Assembly (NCBI GenBank): GCA_020736575.1
Contig: JAGPYM010000108.1
Location: 1 to 41,861, forward strand
Reading direction: 5' to 3'
Length of the DNA stretch: 41,861 nt
From: Thelonectria olida
Lineage: Eukaryota; Ascomycota; Sordariomycetes; Hypocreales; Nectriaceae
Part shown: positions 1-11,944 of the stretch, in pieces
How positions within the stretch are numbered: the stretch's first letter is position 1
Layout of the letters: each line of letters begins with the position of its first letter
Made by a program: the position numbers and the translations under genes
Notes under the pieces: generated by a model
What the model was told of the DNA's origin: nothing
Database searches by the model: none
What the model saw: the letters and a program-made list of their open reading frames with translations, nothing else

Positions 1-3000
1 ACTTTTTAATATTTTATTAAATATTTTATAAATAATTAGTTTTTTAATTTATATGTATTTAATTAATTATATATTATTAAATAAGTTAAAAATTATATAT
101 TATATATTAACTAATAGCTTTAAATCTCAGTTTTTATTTAAGTTTAATAGTATTAAAAAAGGTTATAAAATATTAATTTTATTTTAAATAGTAAGTTTTA
201 TTTTTATAAGGTTAATAACTTTTATATTAGCTATATTTAATTTTAAAGCTTTTATACCTTTTAATACTATTATATAGCAGCTTAGCTCCCGTTTCTAGCA
301 ATTTTACAGCTATTTCCTAACACTTATTAGCTAATAAAACTAGTGCCACTTTAAGACTTATTAGTTATAATAAGCTCCACTTATTCCCTTACTAAATTCT
401 TTATATATACCTATTTTATATTAGCTACTCTATTAATTTACTAAGTGCTAGATACTATTAGCTTTATATATATGCGCTTTTATATTCTATTTTCTCTTTC
501 TATTTTTAGTCCTTATTAATAGCTTATTTAAGTGCATATATCCTACTATACTAGTTAAAAAATTAAACTTATTTTTATTATACTCGTTTTACTACTATTA
601 TAACATTAAAAACTTTCTAATTCTCTTACTTAAATAACTCTAATTATAATAGAAATAGTATATTTAATTATAATAAAAATTATAATTTGGATATAAGTAC
701 TAATCTTAGCCTAATTAGCAATTTTAATAATAATAATTTATTTAATTACTTTTATAAAAATGCCTTTCTTTTAAAGTACTACCTTTAACTTAAGGAAAAG
801 TTTAATAAAAAGGATTTTTAAAATAATTACTATTTATGTATTTTTATTTAGCATTTTAATAGAATTAAATAGTAATAGAATAAGTAAGTTATTCCTTTTT
901 CTTATTTTTATTTCTTTTTATACTAATACTTATAATTTTAAATATTATAAATATATAAAGAAAAATTCCACTTATACCTTATAAATAATCTTTTTTATTA
1001 TAACTAATACCTTTTTTAAATAGGTTTGCAATTTAAAAAGGGGGTAGGGTAAGAGAAAGTTAAATAGAATTAAATTTTATAACTCCTTTAAATTATACTA
1101 GAAGCAGTTTTATTTAATATATAAGAGGGTAGTAAAATACAAGCTAGACCTAGACTTTAATAAAAAGATACACTTAGTAAAAATTAGCTAGTTAATTAGA
1201 AAGTTAAATCTAAAAGACTAAAAATTAATTTCTTATTTATTAGATTTTATATAACCTTACTATTAAATATAGTATAACTTTTAAATAATATGAAAATAGG
1301 TATATAATTATAAAAAACCTTAAATATTAAGCTAAACTATAATTAATACTATTAAAAAGAAATTTAAAATAAATAAATATTATATTAATACTTTACTTTT
1401 TTACCTACTTATTACCCTAAGTGGCTTTTAACTATATGCCCTAATCTATTTTAAGTTTAAAAATATTAAAATAGTTTTAGCTTAAAATTTAAAGGGCGGG
1501 CTATATTATATCTTAATTTGCTTTACTTTTAAATTTATAAAAAGGTTTTTAAGCCCTAAGGAAAAGTAAGTACTAATATTTAATATTATATTTATTTCTA
1601 TTAAATAGTATAAAAGGCAGATTATAACTATTTTTAAGATTATATTTAATTTATTTCTATTACTTAGCCCTTATATTTTACTTTTTAAAAAGCCTTTTTA
1701 ATATAAGGGTTTTAAGAATTTTAGTTTTATAATTCCTAATTTTTTAAGTAAGCTTAATATTTATTTTAAGAAGTATAAACTACTAATACCCTTAAAGAAA
1801 TCTATATTTAATACTTATATATTTTAAGCTACTATTAAGACTGCTTTTAATAGCTATATAATATTAAAAAATAAAAATATAATATATATAATAATAGTAA
1901 AATAAATAAGGGTTATAAGCAAGATTATTAGGTTTATTATTATAATAATTTTATATATATTATATTATAATATAATAAATAAATTTAACTAATCTTATAA
2001 ACTTCTCCTCTTTTCTTTTAATAAAAAAGATTACTAATTTAACTAAATTAATATTAGTAATAGTTTTTATAATTTTATACTTAGGCATATAAACTTTAAC
2101 CTATTTAAAAGGCACTATTTTAGTTATATTATTAATATTAATATTATAGCTATTATATATTATAAACCTTAATAGTAGGCTTTAATATATTAAACTATTA
2201 GTATTAAATATATAATAAGTAAAAGATAACTTATAAAACTAACTATTAAATAATTTACTATTATAAATAATAATCCTAAGATTTAAAAGCTTTTTTAATA
2301 TTAATATATTTTTTATATTAAAGTAAAATAATTATATAAAGTGTAATAATAGCTAGATATTATTAATAAGGAGTTAATTAATAAAAGGGCCAAATTATAA
2401 TATAAATATAAGTAGCAAATCTATAAAAATTAATCTCGCAAACAGGCTATTAAAAATATTAAAAGGCAGTTATTTAGAAAGCCCTTAAAAAGCCCTTATA
2501 AATCGCCCCCTAATAGTAATTTGCCCCTAGCCTAAAAACGCTTACTTTAAGCATTAATAGCTCCAGTTAGTAATACCCTTAAAGAGGAGTATTACTACTA
2601 TACTACTACAATTAGAACTATTATTATATACTATTTTATATAAGAGGGACTATTAGTTTGCTGCCCTAGAGTTATAGTGCAACCTAGAAAGGCAAATAAC
2701 CCACTAGTAGTAAGTATAGCCAGTTATGCTTATACAGTTAGTAATAAGGTAGTAGAGGTAATAATATCTATTTTTATAAAAGATAAAATAGAGAGACTTT
2801 AGAGATACTTTCTTTATATTAGTTTTACTACTATTTTAGAGCTTATAAATCCATTTATTAAGAATCTTACGAAGTCGTTTTATATATTATTAGATCTTAG
2901 TAAGTACTTTAAATAATAGCATTTATTTAAGCTATATTATAATATAGTTATAAAGTGTTATTTTTATAAAGTATCTCTAGACTATAAAATGCACTTGCAG

Positions 3001-3283
3001 AATCATATTATAATAATTTATAAAACTGTCTTATAAGAGTATAATAGGCTTAAGTAAAATACTTTTAAAAGAGACTTAGCCTTGCGTCTACTTAAATAAA
3101 TGATATACTATTACTATTACTAATATATATAAACTTAAATGTAAGGGTTTATAAGAAAAGAGTATAAGTGATTTTAAAAAGTGTTAGTCTGCTTTTATAT
3201 AATTATATATTATATAAAATAATTCTAAATAGAGCTTTTCTTTCTTACTATATTGCTTTTTACTAGAATGTTTTACTAGCAAG
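1..3283. other. A+T-rich, RIP-degraded block without intact genes
   Basis: This stretch is dominated by A, T and TpA steps, with stop codons in every frame and only isolated islands of G+C. That composition is expected after repeat-induced point mutation of repeats. I see no open frame of gene length, no RNA gene and no intact transposon end. A less damaged tract lies at about 2380-3125 and is described separately. The right edge is set where the 126-bp tandem array begins. Confidence 0.8.
2640..3125 (+). pseudogene. Decayed coding-like tract, family uncertain
   Basis: In one forward frame this tract reads as protein-like sequence broken only by stops that could come from mutated Gln or Trp codons. 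Recognisable stretches are LLDLSKYF, then a segment with KCYFYKVSLDYKMHLQNH, then EYNRLK and FKRDLALRLLK. The middle part has the spacing of a degenerate zinc-finger or zinc-knuckle motif, with a second Cys plausibly changed to Tyr, and ends in HLxNH. It may be the relic of a repeat-borne gene. I do not recognise the family securely. The start and end are approximate. Confidence 0.25.
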
Positions 3284-4195
3284 CTACTAGTTTATTTACT
3301 TTATCTTTTTATACTTTCCCTAGTTTTATAATACTAACTTAAGATTATTAATACTTATAAGTATATTTAAATACTTTTTATTAAATACTCTTTCCCTTAT
3401 TTTTAGTACTTATTAGTTTATTTCTTCTACCTTTTTATACTTTCCCTAGTTTTATAATACTAATTTAAAATTGCTAATACTTATAAGTATAAAGGGATAC
3501 TTTCTATTAAGCACTTTCTCCCTTACTTTTAATATTTATTAGTTTATTCTTTTTACTTTTTTATACTTTTTTAAGTATTATAATACTAATTTAAAATTAC
3601 TAATATTTATAAGTATATTTAAATACTTTTTATTAAATACCCTCTCCCTTACTTTTAGTATTTATTAGTTTATTTCTTTTACCTTTTTATATTTTCCCTA
3701 ATATTATAATACTAATTTAAAATTATTAATATTTATAAATATAAAAAAATACTTTTATTAAATACTCTCTCTCTTACTTTTAGTACTTATTAATATATTC
3801 CTTTTACTTTTTTATACTTTTTCTAGTTTTATAATATTAATATAAAATTACTAATACTTATAAGTATATATAAATACTTTCTATTAAATATTTTCTTATA
3901 TACTTTCTTATACCCTTTTAAAGCTTATTAGTTTATTTACTCTACCTTTTTATACTTTTTTAAATATTATAATACTAATTTAAAATTATTAATATTTATA
4001 AGTATATTTAAATGCTTTTTATTAAATACTTTCTCCCTTACTTTTAATACTTATTAGTTTATTTCTTTTACCTTTTTATATTTTTTTTAATATTATAATA
4101 CTAATTTAAAATTACTAATACTTATAAGTATATTTAAATGCTTTTTATTAAGCACCTTCTCTCTTACTTCTAGTATTTATTAGTTTATTTCCTTG
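3284..4195 (-). repeat. 126-bp tandem repeat array, left copy
   Basis: About seven head-to-tail copies of a 126-bp unit. The phase marker TATTAG (or TACTAG/TATTAA) recurs at 3285, 3411, 3537, 3663, 3788, 3926, 4052 and 4178, giving spacings of 126, 126, 126, 125, 138, 126 and 126. The 138 step comes from a local insertion near 3895-3915. The units are strongly A+T-shifted. Reverse-complemented, they match the array at 7846-9283, so this array is the inverted partner. There are no unique spacers between units, so it is a minisatellite-type array. Confidence 0.9.
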
Positions 4196-4640
4196 ATTTT
4201 ATTATATTTTCCTTTTATTAATAAATACTATTTTATATTAATAATTAACCTAGCTTATCTTATAATATTTTTACTACTATTTAGCTCTTTTTAAATAATT
4301 ATTTTAATATAAAAATCTAATTTGTAATATTTAGTCTAATTTTTATACTTTTTAAATAAATACTAATTTAATATTACTTTTAAAAACTCCTATTTTTACT
4401 ATTATATATTATTAAATAATAATAGCTATACTTATATATAAAATTATATTAAAATATATATTTTAAATATTTTTATATTAGCTATTTTAACTACTAATAA
4501 ATATTTAATAAGAATTTAAAAGTCCTTTTTAAACTTATTTTCTATTATTTTTCCTAAAGCTATATATATAAGCTATATATATAAGCTTAAAATATAAACT
4601 TAGAAATATTCTAAAAATTAAAAAATTATCTTTTTTCTAT
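4196..4640 (-). repeat. Inner part of left inverted-repeat arm
   Basis: Directly inside the left tandem array, this roughly 445-bp non-tandem segment matches the reverse complement of 7405-7845. Shared landmarks in the same order include the run around TTTAATATTACTTTTAAAAA, a TATTATATATTATTAAATAAT block, and TATATATAAGCTTAAAATA near the inner end. The two inner arms are nearly equal in length (about 445 and 440 bp). Similarity fades inward of about 4640. It extends the inverted repeat beyond the satellite units. Confidence 0.75.
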
Positions 4641-6432
4641 TTAATTATACCCTCTTTATAACTTTCTTATTATAAAAACTTTAAAGTTGCAATTATTTAT
4701 ATACTACTACTTAAATATAATACTATTTCCTATATTTTTAATAAGTTTTATAATAAAAATAGAAATTAGTATAAATATATAATAGGAGACCCTAATAGCT
4801 ATATAACTAGTTATATAAGTAAATATAATATTATTTTAGCCCTTTTACTATATATAAGCAAGACTAGCGCGGCTAGTATAGCTACTAGTATATAATTAAG
4901 TTATAGTAGCTTGCAACTAGCTCTTTTAATTAGAGTATATAATATTATACCTTATAGCTAAGGTATTAAAATCTTATTAAGTAATATAATTATTAGTAAG
5001 ACTATTATTTAGTACGATTTTAGCTAGTAGTATTTAAATAAGTTTATATATAAAAATACTATTAAAAACAATTTTACCTACTTGTTATATTTAAAACAAA
5101 TTAGGGCCTCAACTAGCTGGAATAACAGACTGCCTATTATATTTAGCAGCTATAAGCTAATATTGCTTAGATAAGGCATTAGGGCAAGTATAACTACCCT
5201 AGATCGGCAGAAGACAAGCTATTCGAGCCGAGCTACTATTATAAGTATTATATATTACTAACTTATATTTACTATAATTACTTTAGCAACCCCATTTATA
5301 ACAAGGCGCTCAGCTCGATATGCGCGGATCTCTAATATAATAATAAATATCTTATTATAAGAGAACAGCTCCAGGCAAACTAGCAGTTAGAATAGGACGG
5401 TAGCAGGGCTGGTTAATAGCTTATAGTACATATAGGAGCTATTATATAACTGCATTTAAAATGGAGGGCACTAGAGTCTAGGACAAAGTGCTATATATTA
5501 TAGTTAAGGGAGTATATAACTATATAGACAGTTATAAGTATAAAAAATAGTAGAACTTTATAGCAGCAATAGCAGCCTTAGTATTTAAAGCAATTTTAAA
5601 GTATTATATTTAAACTAATAAAGCTTTAAAAGTATTAGCTAGTAAAAGTAAGTCCAGCTTATTTTTAATATTAGTAAAAAGGGCTAATAGTAAAAAAGAT
5701 AGCAGGAGCTATAATACTTTTATAACTAGCTTACCTAAATAGGAAGAAGTAGCTAAAGCTAGGTAAGAACTAGTTTTTAATAGCCTTATTTTAAATAAAT
5801 ATATTATTTTAGGAACTTATACTATAGGAGGGACTATTAACTTTAATTTTAGGCCGTATAGCTAATATAAGGTAATAAAATATATAGGTAAGCTAAGATA
5901 GTAGGATAGCAGTCGCTCGCTCTTAGTAATTTATTTAAGTTAGGCAATAATTTAAAATACTATATTATACCCGCCTATACTAGTATAAAACGAGAGAGCG
6001 GCTATTACCCTATTATATTTATTTAAATTTATAGCTATTTCTTATATTGCATTATATATCTTATATATTCCTTTAGGCTATAGCACTATATAAAGTTATA
6101 TATAAATAGTATATATAAAGTGATTCTAAAAACAGCCATACGCATCTAGCTAGTACTATACTATTATAGTATTTTAAATAAGGCTGCATTTTATACTAGC
6201 TGCTATTTTAATTTGCTAGTACTACTAAGCTGTAATTCGCCCTATATAGCATTACGCTTTTTCTTAGCTATATATATATTATAAATGCTATCTTATTAAA
6301 ATTAGACCTTATTAAATACTTATAGCATACTTCCAAAAGATAAAAAGACACGCGATATATTATTCTAATAAGTTATACCACCTTTTAAGGGCTATTAAGT
6401 AGTGAAAATGTAATCCCTAGCGCGCATATATT
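4641..6432. other. Degraded loop region between inverted arms
   Basis: A+T-rich and stop-filled, but with several tracts of higher G+C (about 5100-5240, 5290-5500 and 5860-5960) that suggest decayed coding DNA. It lies directly upstream of, and on the same strand as, the NLR relic, so part of it probably held the N-terminal effector domain and linker of that gene. I could not identify that domain by reading. No RNA gene or tandem repeat was seen. Confidence 0.5.
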
Positions 6433-7290
6433 AGGTGGGGGCACAATTAATATTAATATTGCTCGCTATACCCCGCCACAATCTATCCGGCCCTTCTCCA
6501 CTATCCCTTTTCCGGCGGATCCTAAGTTCGTTAAGCGTACGGATATCTTACTCTAGCTGCAAGAGCATACCGCGCGACCGGGCAGCCACGCTGCGTTCGT
6601 TAGGCTTGGCGGCATTGGGTATACTGCGCGCCCTATAACCTAAAGATATTGCTAATAAACTAAGGAAATCACAAGTCGCGATTTATTACGCGCATAAAGT
6701 CCGATATGTATTACTAGATACCTGGGTTTTTTAGGTGCATGCGAGCTCTAGGGCCTGCTTTAAGGAGGCATACCGAAATATTGCTAATAGAGTCTAGCTT
6801 CTAGGACGAAATAATCCGAAGTGTAATATGCTCCAGCTGGTGTATGCCTAGCTGTGCGATAAAGAGAATGGACTATAGATGATGGTGCTTGATAATGCTA
6901 ATTCTATTAAGGTGTTCTTTCCGGGCTGGGGCGCCTATAGCTTATGCGACTAGCTGCTAGTATTATTCCTCTTAAAGACCGGCTGCAGATCGATTATTAT
7001 TATATCTTGCAATATAGATGTGGCGGAGAGGCTAGTTAGTCTGGATGCTATTTATAAGGTGCTGATAATAGATAAGAGCCAAGTGTTATAACTGATCTGT
7101 AATAGGCTTAGAGAGGAGTGTAGTAATAATAGCTTGGATATAATAGACCTAGTCTTTGCATTAGACTGCATGCCACTTATAATAACTTAGGCTGCTGCTT
7201 ATATTAAGCGAAGGAGACTATATATATTAGTATAAGCTTACTTTAATAAGTTTTAAAGGAGTAATAAGAAAAGAGCAAACCTTTTTAATA
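6433..7290 (+). pseudogene. NLR-type (NB-ARC domain) gene relic
   Basis: A forward frame, continued across one intron, spells a fungal NB-ARC ATPase core. It has a linker reading PFSTIPF, a P-loop GGIG/KSQ split by an intron at 6619-6664, then YAHKVR, VHASS, MMVLDNA (Walker B region), RSIII (sensor-like strand) and LDCMPLIIT (GLPL-like motif). Such proteins are STAND-class signalling ATPases used in non-self recognition and programmed cell death. The frame is broken by many TAG/TAA codons where the family has Trp or Gln, as RIP would produce. No ATP-binding protein can be made from it. The N-terminal effector domain and the C-terminal repeats are not recognisable. A 67-codon frame beginning at 6435 is a by-product in another frame. 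Confidence 0.8.
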
Positions 7291-7404
7291 AATATACAGG
7301 TGATTTTTATTATAATAAGTCTACTTTTAATTTAATTATAATAATATAATAGATTACTTTTAAATAGATTTATAATATATAGCTATTTACTATTAATTTA
7401 CTAT

Positions 7405-7845
7405 TTTTTATAAGTTTTTTTAATTTTTAAGAAATTTTAAAGTTAGTATTTTAAGCTTATATATATAATTATAAGAAAGATATTAAAAATAATTTTAAGG
7501 AGGATTTTAAAACCTTTTATAAATACTTATTAATAGTAGTAATAGTTAATAGAAAGATATTTAAAATATATATATTAGTATAATTTTATATATATGTGTG
7601 GCTATTATTATTTAATAATATATAATAGTAAAAATAGTAGTTTTTAAAAGTAATATTAAACTAGTATCTATTAGGGAAATATAAAAATTAAATAAAATAT
7701 TAGAAATTAGATCCCTATATTAAAGCAATTATATAAGAGAAGCTAAGTAATAATATAAATATTCTAATATAAACTAGGCTATTTACTAATACTAAATAGT
7801 ATTAATATATAAGAGAATAGTATAATAAGGTAAAAATAATAAATT
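7405..7845 (+). repeat. Inner part of right inverted-repeat arm
   Basis: This is the reverse-complement partner of 4196-4640. It sits between the loop carrying the NLR relic and the right tandem array. The order of shared blocks mirrors the left arm. It has no open frame and nothing else recognisable. Confidence 0.75.
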
Positions 7846-9283
7846 AATAAGCTTTAAATATAAAAGAGAGAGTTTTTAATATAAAATATTTATATATACT
7901 TATAAATATTAGTAATCTTATATTAATATTATAATATTAAGAAAAATATAAAAAGGTAAAATAAATAAATTAATAAGTTTTAAATATAAGGAAAAGAGTA
8001 TTTAATAAAAAGTATTTAAATATACTTACTAATATTAGTAAACTTTTATTAGTATTATAATATTAAGAAAAATATAAAAAGGTAAAATAATTAAATTAAT
8101 AAGCTTTAAATATAAAAGAGAGAGTATTTAATAAAAAGTATTTAAATATATTTACTAGTATTAGTAAACTTATATTAGTATTATAAAATTAGAAAAAATA
8201 TAAAAAGGTAAAATAAATAAATTAATAAGTTTTAAATATAAAAAAGAGAGTATTTAATAAAAAGTATTTAAATATACTTATTAGTATTAGTAATCTTATA
8301 TTAGTATTATAATATTATAAAAAGTATAAAAAAGTAAAATAAATAAACTAATAAGTTTTAAAATTAAGTAAAAGGGTTTTTAATAAAAAGTATTTATATA
8401 TATTTATAAGTATTAGCAATTTTATATTAGTATTATAATATTAAGGAAAATATATAAAAGTAAAATAAATAAATTAATAAGCTCTAGTAGTAAAAAGGAA
8501 AGTGTTTAATAGAAAGTATTTAAATATACTTATAAGTATTAATAATTTTATAAGAGTATTATAATATTAGGAAAAGTATAAAAAGGTAAAGTAAATAAAT
8601 TAATAAGTTTTAAAAGTAAGTAAAAGAGTTTTTAATAAAAAGTATTTAAATATACTTATAAGTATTAGTACTTTTATATTAGTATTATAATATTAAAAAA
8701 AGTATAAAAAGTTAAAAATAATAAATTATTAAGTTTTAAATATAAATAAAAGGGTTTTTAATAAAAAGTATTTAAATATATTAATAAGTATAAATAATCT
8801 TATATTAATATTATAAAACTAAAAAAAATATAAAAAAGTAAAATAAATAAACTAATAAGCTTTAAAAAAGTATAAAAAAGTATTTAATAAAAAGTATTTA
8901 TATATATTAATAAATATAAGTAATTTTATATTAATATTATAATATTAAAAAAAATATAAAAAAATAAAATAAATAAATTAATAAGTTTTAATAGTAAAAA
9001 AAAAAATATTTAATAAAAAGTATTTAAATATACTTATAAGTATTAATAATTTTATAAAAGTATTATAATATTAGGAAAAGTATAAAAAGGTAAAATAAAT
9101 AAACTAATAAGTTTTAAAAGTAAGTAAGAGGGTTTTTAATAAAGAGTATCTAAATATACTTATAAGTATTAATAATCTTATAGGGGTATTATAATATTAG
9201 GGAAAGTATAAAGAGGCAAAGGAATTAAATTGACAAGCTCTAGATGTAAGGGAGAAGGTGCTTGGCAGAGAGCACCCAGACAC
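7846..9283 (+). repeat. 126-bp tandem repeat array, right copy
   Basis: About eleven to twelve copies of the 126-bp unit. The marker TAATAAG and its variants recur at 7846, 7971, 8097, 8223, 8349, 8476, 8601, 8727, 8853, 8979, 9105 and 9231, so spacing is 125-127 throughout. The last copy, nearest the gene island, keeps many C and G residues (for example GCTTGGCAGAGAGCACCC). Compared with inner copies it differs almost only by C/T and G/A transitions, so it approximates the sequence before mutation. The array is inverted relative to 3284-4195. Confidence 0.92.
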
Positions 9284-10192
9284 GCTCGCAAGCGTCTACA
9301 ACCTCGCGTACCTCTTCCACTGACATACCCGCTTCTTAAAGGCGGCTATGCTTTATAAGAGAGCGTGTAGTAGTTTTGTGGTAGTTCTTAGAGCTGATCA
9401 CCCTACTATAATAGCTTGTGGGGCGCATTATAGCTCTTTAAAGGAAGACGTAGTTAGCGAATAATAACATGCAATAATAGTAGACTATATCGATGCTATA
9501 TTTATTAAGAATGACGAGCACATGCATTTGAACTCATACAGTTATATAACCCCCCGTAAAGGTAATTTACTATAGGATAAGATCAGTAGTGACTAAGTCT
9601 TAGCAATGGCTAAATTCGTCGGGGCGCCTGTTAAAGGAGCAAATGGATTGTCGATTTAGCTTCGTTATTGCCGGAGAGAAACGTGGAAGGATCTTAATAG
9701 GGGTGAGCTGGAGGTCAGAGCTTGTAGTTGGGGATGGAGTCTTGGGAGATTCAGTAAATAGCCGAATTGCCTGCGGTTCCAGCCGCACGTGGAACAGTGT
9801 GGTTTGACACCGATTTGAACGAATGTCAGACGAACTTTGGATCGCGATGACAGGCGGAATCTTCCCGTTCTGGGTTCCTGGATTCTTCCTACTCGCTGAT
9901 GATGACACTTTCCCCCACCACAATTACAAGAAATTCACAGATACTAAAACTTAGACCTTTGACATAACCAAATCGTTTTTGCTTTATCACGTTCGAACCC
10001 AGACAGAGATTACTTAAGAGCAGTCTACAATGTTACAGCCAATTCCGGTTGCAACAGTTCGTACCTTTCAGAGATGTACCAAAGCAAAACAAATCCACGC
10101 ACCTGCCTTTCGGTTATCGTTGAACATAGTTGCGAGGAACTCGGAGAAGGCGAAGCAAATTGCGAGAAGTGAACGTGCAATCAGTTGCTGTG
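9284..10192. other. Gene-free transition between repeat block and gene island
   Basis: About 900 bp in which base composition changes from the mutated repeat to ordinary genic DNA. A 107-codon reverse frame at 9600-9923 has no recognisable domain and no convincing splice partners, and I do not call it. No RNA gene was seen. The part near 10190 is the 3' flank of the NmrA-like gene. Confidence 0.6.
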
Positions 10193-11200
10193 CTACTGGC
10201 TAGCTAGTCTCTTGATGAGCCGTCTAACTTGCTCCGTTGTCCATTCCTGAAGGCCCACGAGCGTGTTATCGTCTCGATCCCAAGGCCGTGCTAACTCCCT
10301 GGTAGCTATAGCGTACTGGATCTGAACGCCAAAGGTCATAGGGGTGATTCGCCCAGATTGTACTTCTTTCATAGACTTTTGAAACAAGGGCGTCATTGCT
10401 TGTGCTGAAATTTCCCAGCCGTCTGGCCCGAGTGCATCCTTTGCAGCATCCAGCAACTGCAGCTGCGACATGAAAACACTGTGTATGTATACAGGACGAT
10501 TGCTTGTTTCCTCCGGGTGTAACAAAGTCCCCGCTGTGGCCGTCCCTATGTCTTCTAAAGTTGTCCATGGGATTACATTCTTCCCGTCGTTGAACAAAGT
10601 CGCAGTCCTGCCCTTAAGCTCAATGCCTGCGAAACCGGCAGAGAGGTTGAGATCGAGAAACGGGCCGCAGACGATCAGGGAGTAAGTCAGACCGGTATCT
10701 CGTGCCTTTTTCTTCACAGCTTCGTAGGATTTTTTCTTGCGCTCAAAGACTGGTAAGTCATGAACACCGGGGAGATCCGGGTCGAGACCAAAGTCACTCG
10801 TGATGCTACACCGCGCGTTAGTATCGTGAGGCTTAATCGCTCAGTCTTCCACTGGCTCTCAACTTACAAACGGTACACTCCGCTTGTTGCCGCTGCCTCG
10901 ATAAGCTTGAGGGACACATCATTTTCGACCGAGAAAGATGCATCAACCACTGCGTCCTGGCCTTGCATGGCTTCAAAAAGGGATTTCGAATTTTCGTAGT
11001 CGACCTTCTTCACAACCACACCGGAAGGGAACAACCTTGAGCCACGTGTTAAAACAGTGACTGTGAGGCCAGTTCGAAGCAGTGCTGCCAGAATGTGGGA
11101 GCCAACGTTGCCCGTGCCCTGCGACACTTAGCCAGTATCACATAAGGAGCGAGGGCCAACTTACACCAACAAGTAAGACGTTCTTAATAGCCCGTGCCAT
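10193..11200 (-). CDS. NmrA-like / isoflavone reductase-like NAD(P)-binding protein
   Basis: Three exons on the reverse strand (11165-11200, 10868-11118, 10193-10805) give a 299-residue protein. Introns are 46 and 62 bp, with GTAAGT donors and CAG/TAG acceptors, and frames join exactly. Exon 1 plus exon 2 make NVLLVGGTGNVGSH, the Rossmann GGxGxxG dinucleotide-binding turn. Exons 2 and 3 join to give YRFITSDFGLDPDLPG, followed by FERKKKSYEAVKKKARDTGL and SLIVCGPFLD, the usual core of atypical SDRs in the NmrA/PCBER group. Members either reduce small molecules with NAD(P)H or sense NAD(P) redox state, so a catalytic role is likely but not certain. Length is normal for the family and the gene looks intact. 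It reads away from the decayed zone to its right. The start at 11200 is the only ATG that supplies the beta-strand before the glycine motif. Confidence 0.88.
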
Positions 11201-11637
11201 GTTGAATTCAATATGCAGTACAATCTAACGGTGTCGGCGGCGTGTAGAGCGGCGGTGTTGCCTAGTACTTTGCTCTTATTGACGGAAGCGTCCCCTTTAA
11301 GTAGCCGGGGCAGGGACGTGTTTGCCCAAGCCGAAGTGAAGCAGTGGCGGCTTAGCTTTTGTTTTCGGATTTACGTGGCAAACAACACTTCCGAACGCCG
11401 AAGGTCCGGACATACCACCTGCAACTCACCACATTTATTTCCGAAAGTGTGGGTATGCACGGCAAGTTCCGCTTCCCAACCTTTCCCCAAGACCCGTCGC
11501 CATTAACAACCTTGACTGAACTGAGTTGACCTGTAGCCGCTATTTCCACGACAAGACTGTGGAGTGTCCCTTACTTGACAGTGTGCCTGATCCCTTTTGG
11601 TCTGACTCTGAGTTTGATGCCTTTCAGGTCTACTGCT

Positions 11638-11832
11638 CTAGCCGCATTTTGGAGGCGCCTCGTCGCTATCAACATCCATAGCATTGAACATTTCGTTAGC
11701 AAGGTCTCGAGCATCGCCAATATTGAGCTGGCTAATTATCTCTTTAAGATCTGCTCCTTGTCCATCGTCGCACATGTCTGGTTCCACCGCGCCAATCTTG
11801 TGCAGGTAGCCCTTGATCCTCGCAATCCCTGT
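11638..11832 (-). pseudogene. Possible LINE reverse-transcriptase C-terminal fragment
   Basis: A reverse-strand reading of about 64 codons contains TGIARIKGYLHKIGAVEPDM followed by CDDGQ. This resembles the C-terminal zinc-binding stretch of fungal non-LTR retrotransposon polyproteins, which typically has the form RTGxxRxxxYLHKIGAxxSDxCxCG. The second Cys of the CxC pair is Asp here. There is no flanking reverse transcriptase, and the following sequence does not match the family. It is a small relic at best. Confidence 0.35.
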
Positions 11833-11944
11833 AAGCCGAACCTATTGCCATGCGCGATATCGTTACAGATCTGAGACTGAATTATTTGAGATAGATCGAG
11901 CCAATGCGATGGTAGATATCTTAGTTGAGTGGGTTCCCTTCACA
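11833..11944. other. No recognisable content
   Basis: Short spacer between a decayed LINE-like fragment and an unassigned reverse frame. Together with 11201-11637 (upstream flank of the NmrA-like gene, rich in CCGAA/TTCGG triplets around 11355-11450) it holds no frame I can support. Confidence 0.4.

Noticed and set aside
6435..6638. 67-codon forward frame as a small gene
   Set aside because: It overlaps the NB-ARC relic in a different frame and crosses the P-loop intron boundary; the family match is in the other frame.
7846..9283. CRISPR-like regular array
   Set aside because: The units are contiguous 126-bp tandem copies with no unique spacers, in a eukaryotic genome.
9600..9923. 107-codon reverse frame
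   Set aside because: No domain, signal peptide or splice partner; composition gives no support beyond an open frame.
11355..11450. CCGAA/TTCGG-rich stretch as another copy of the regulator palindrome
   Set aside because: It contains CGG and CCG triplets, but no CACGGA arm and no matching inverted spacing.
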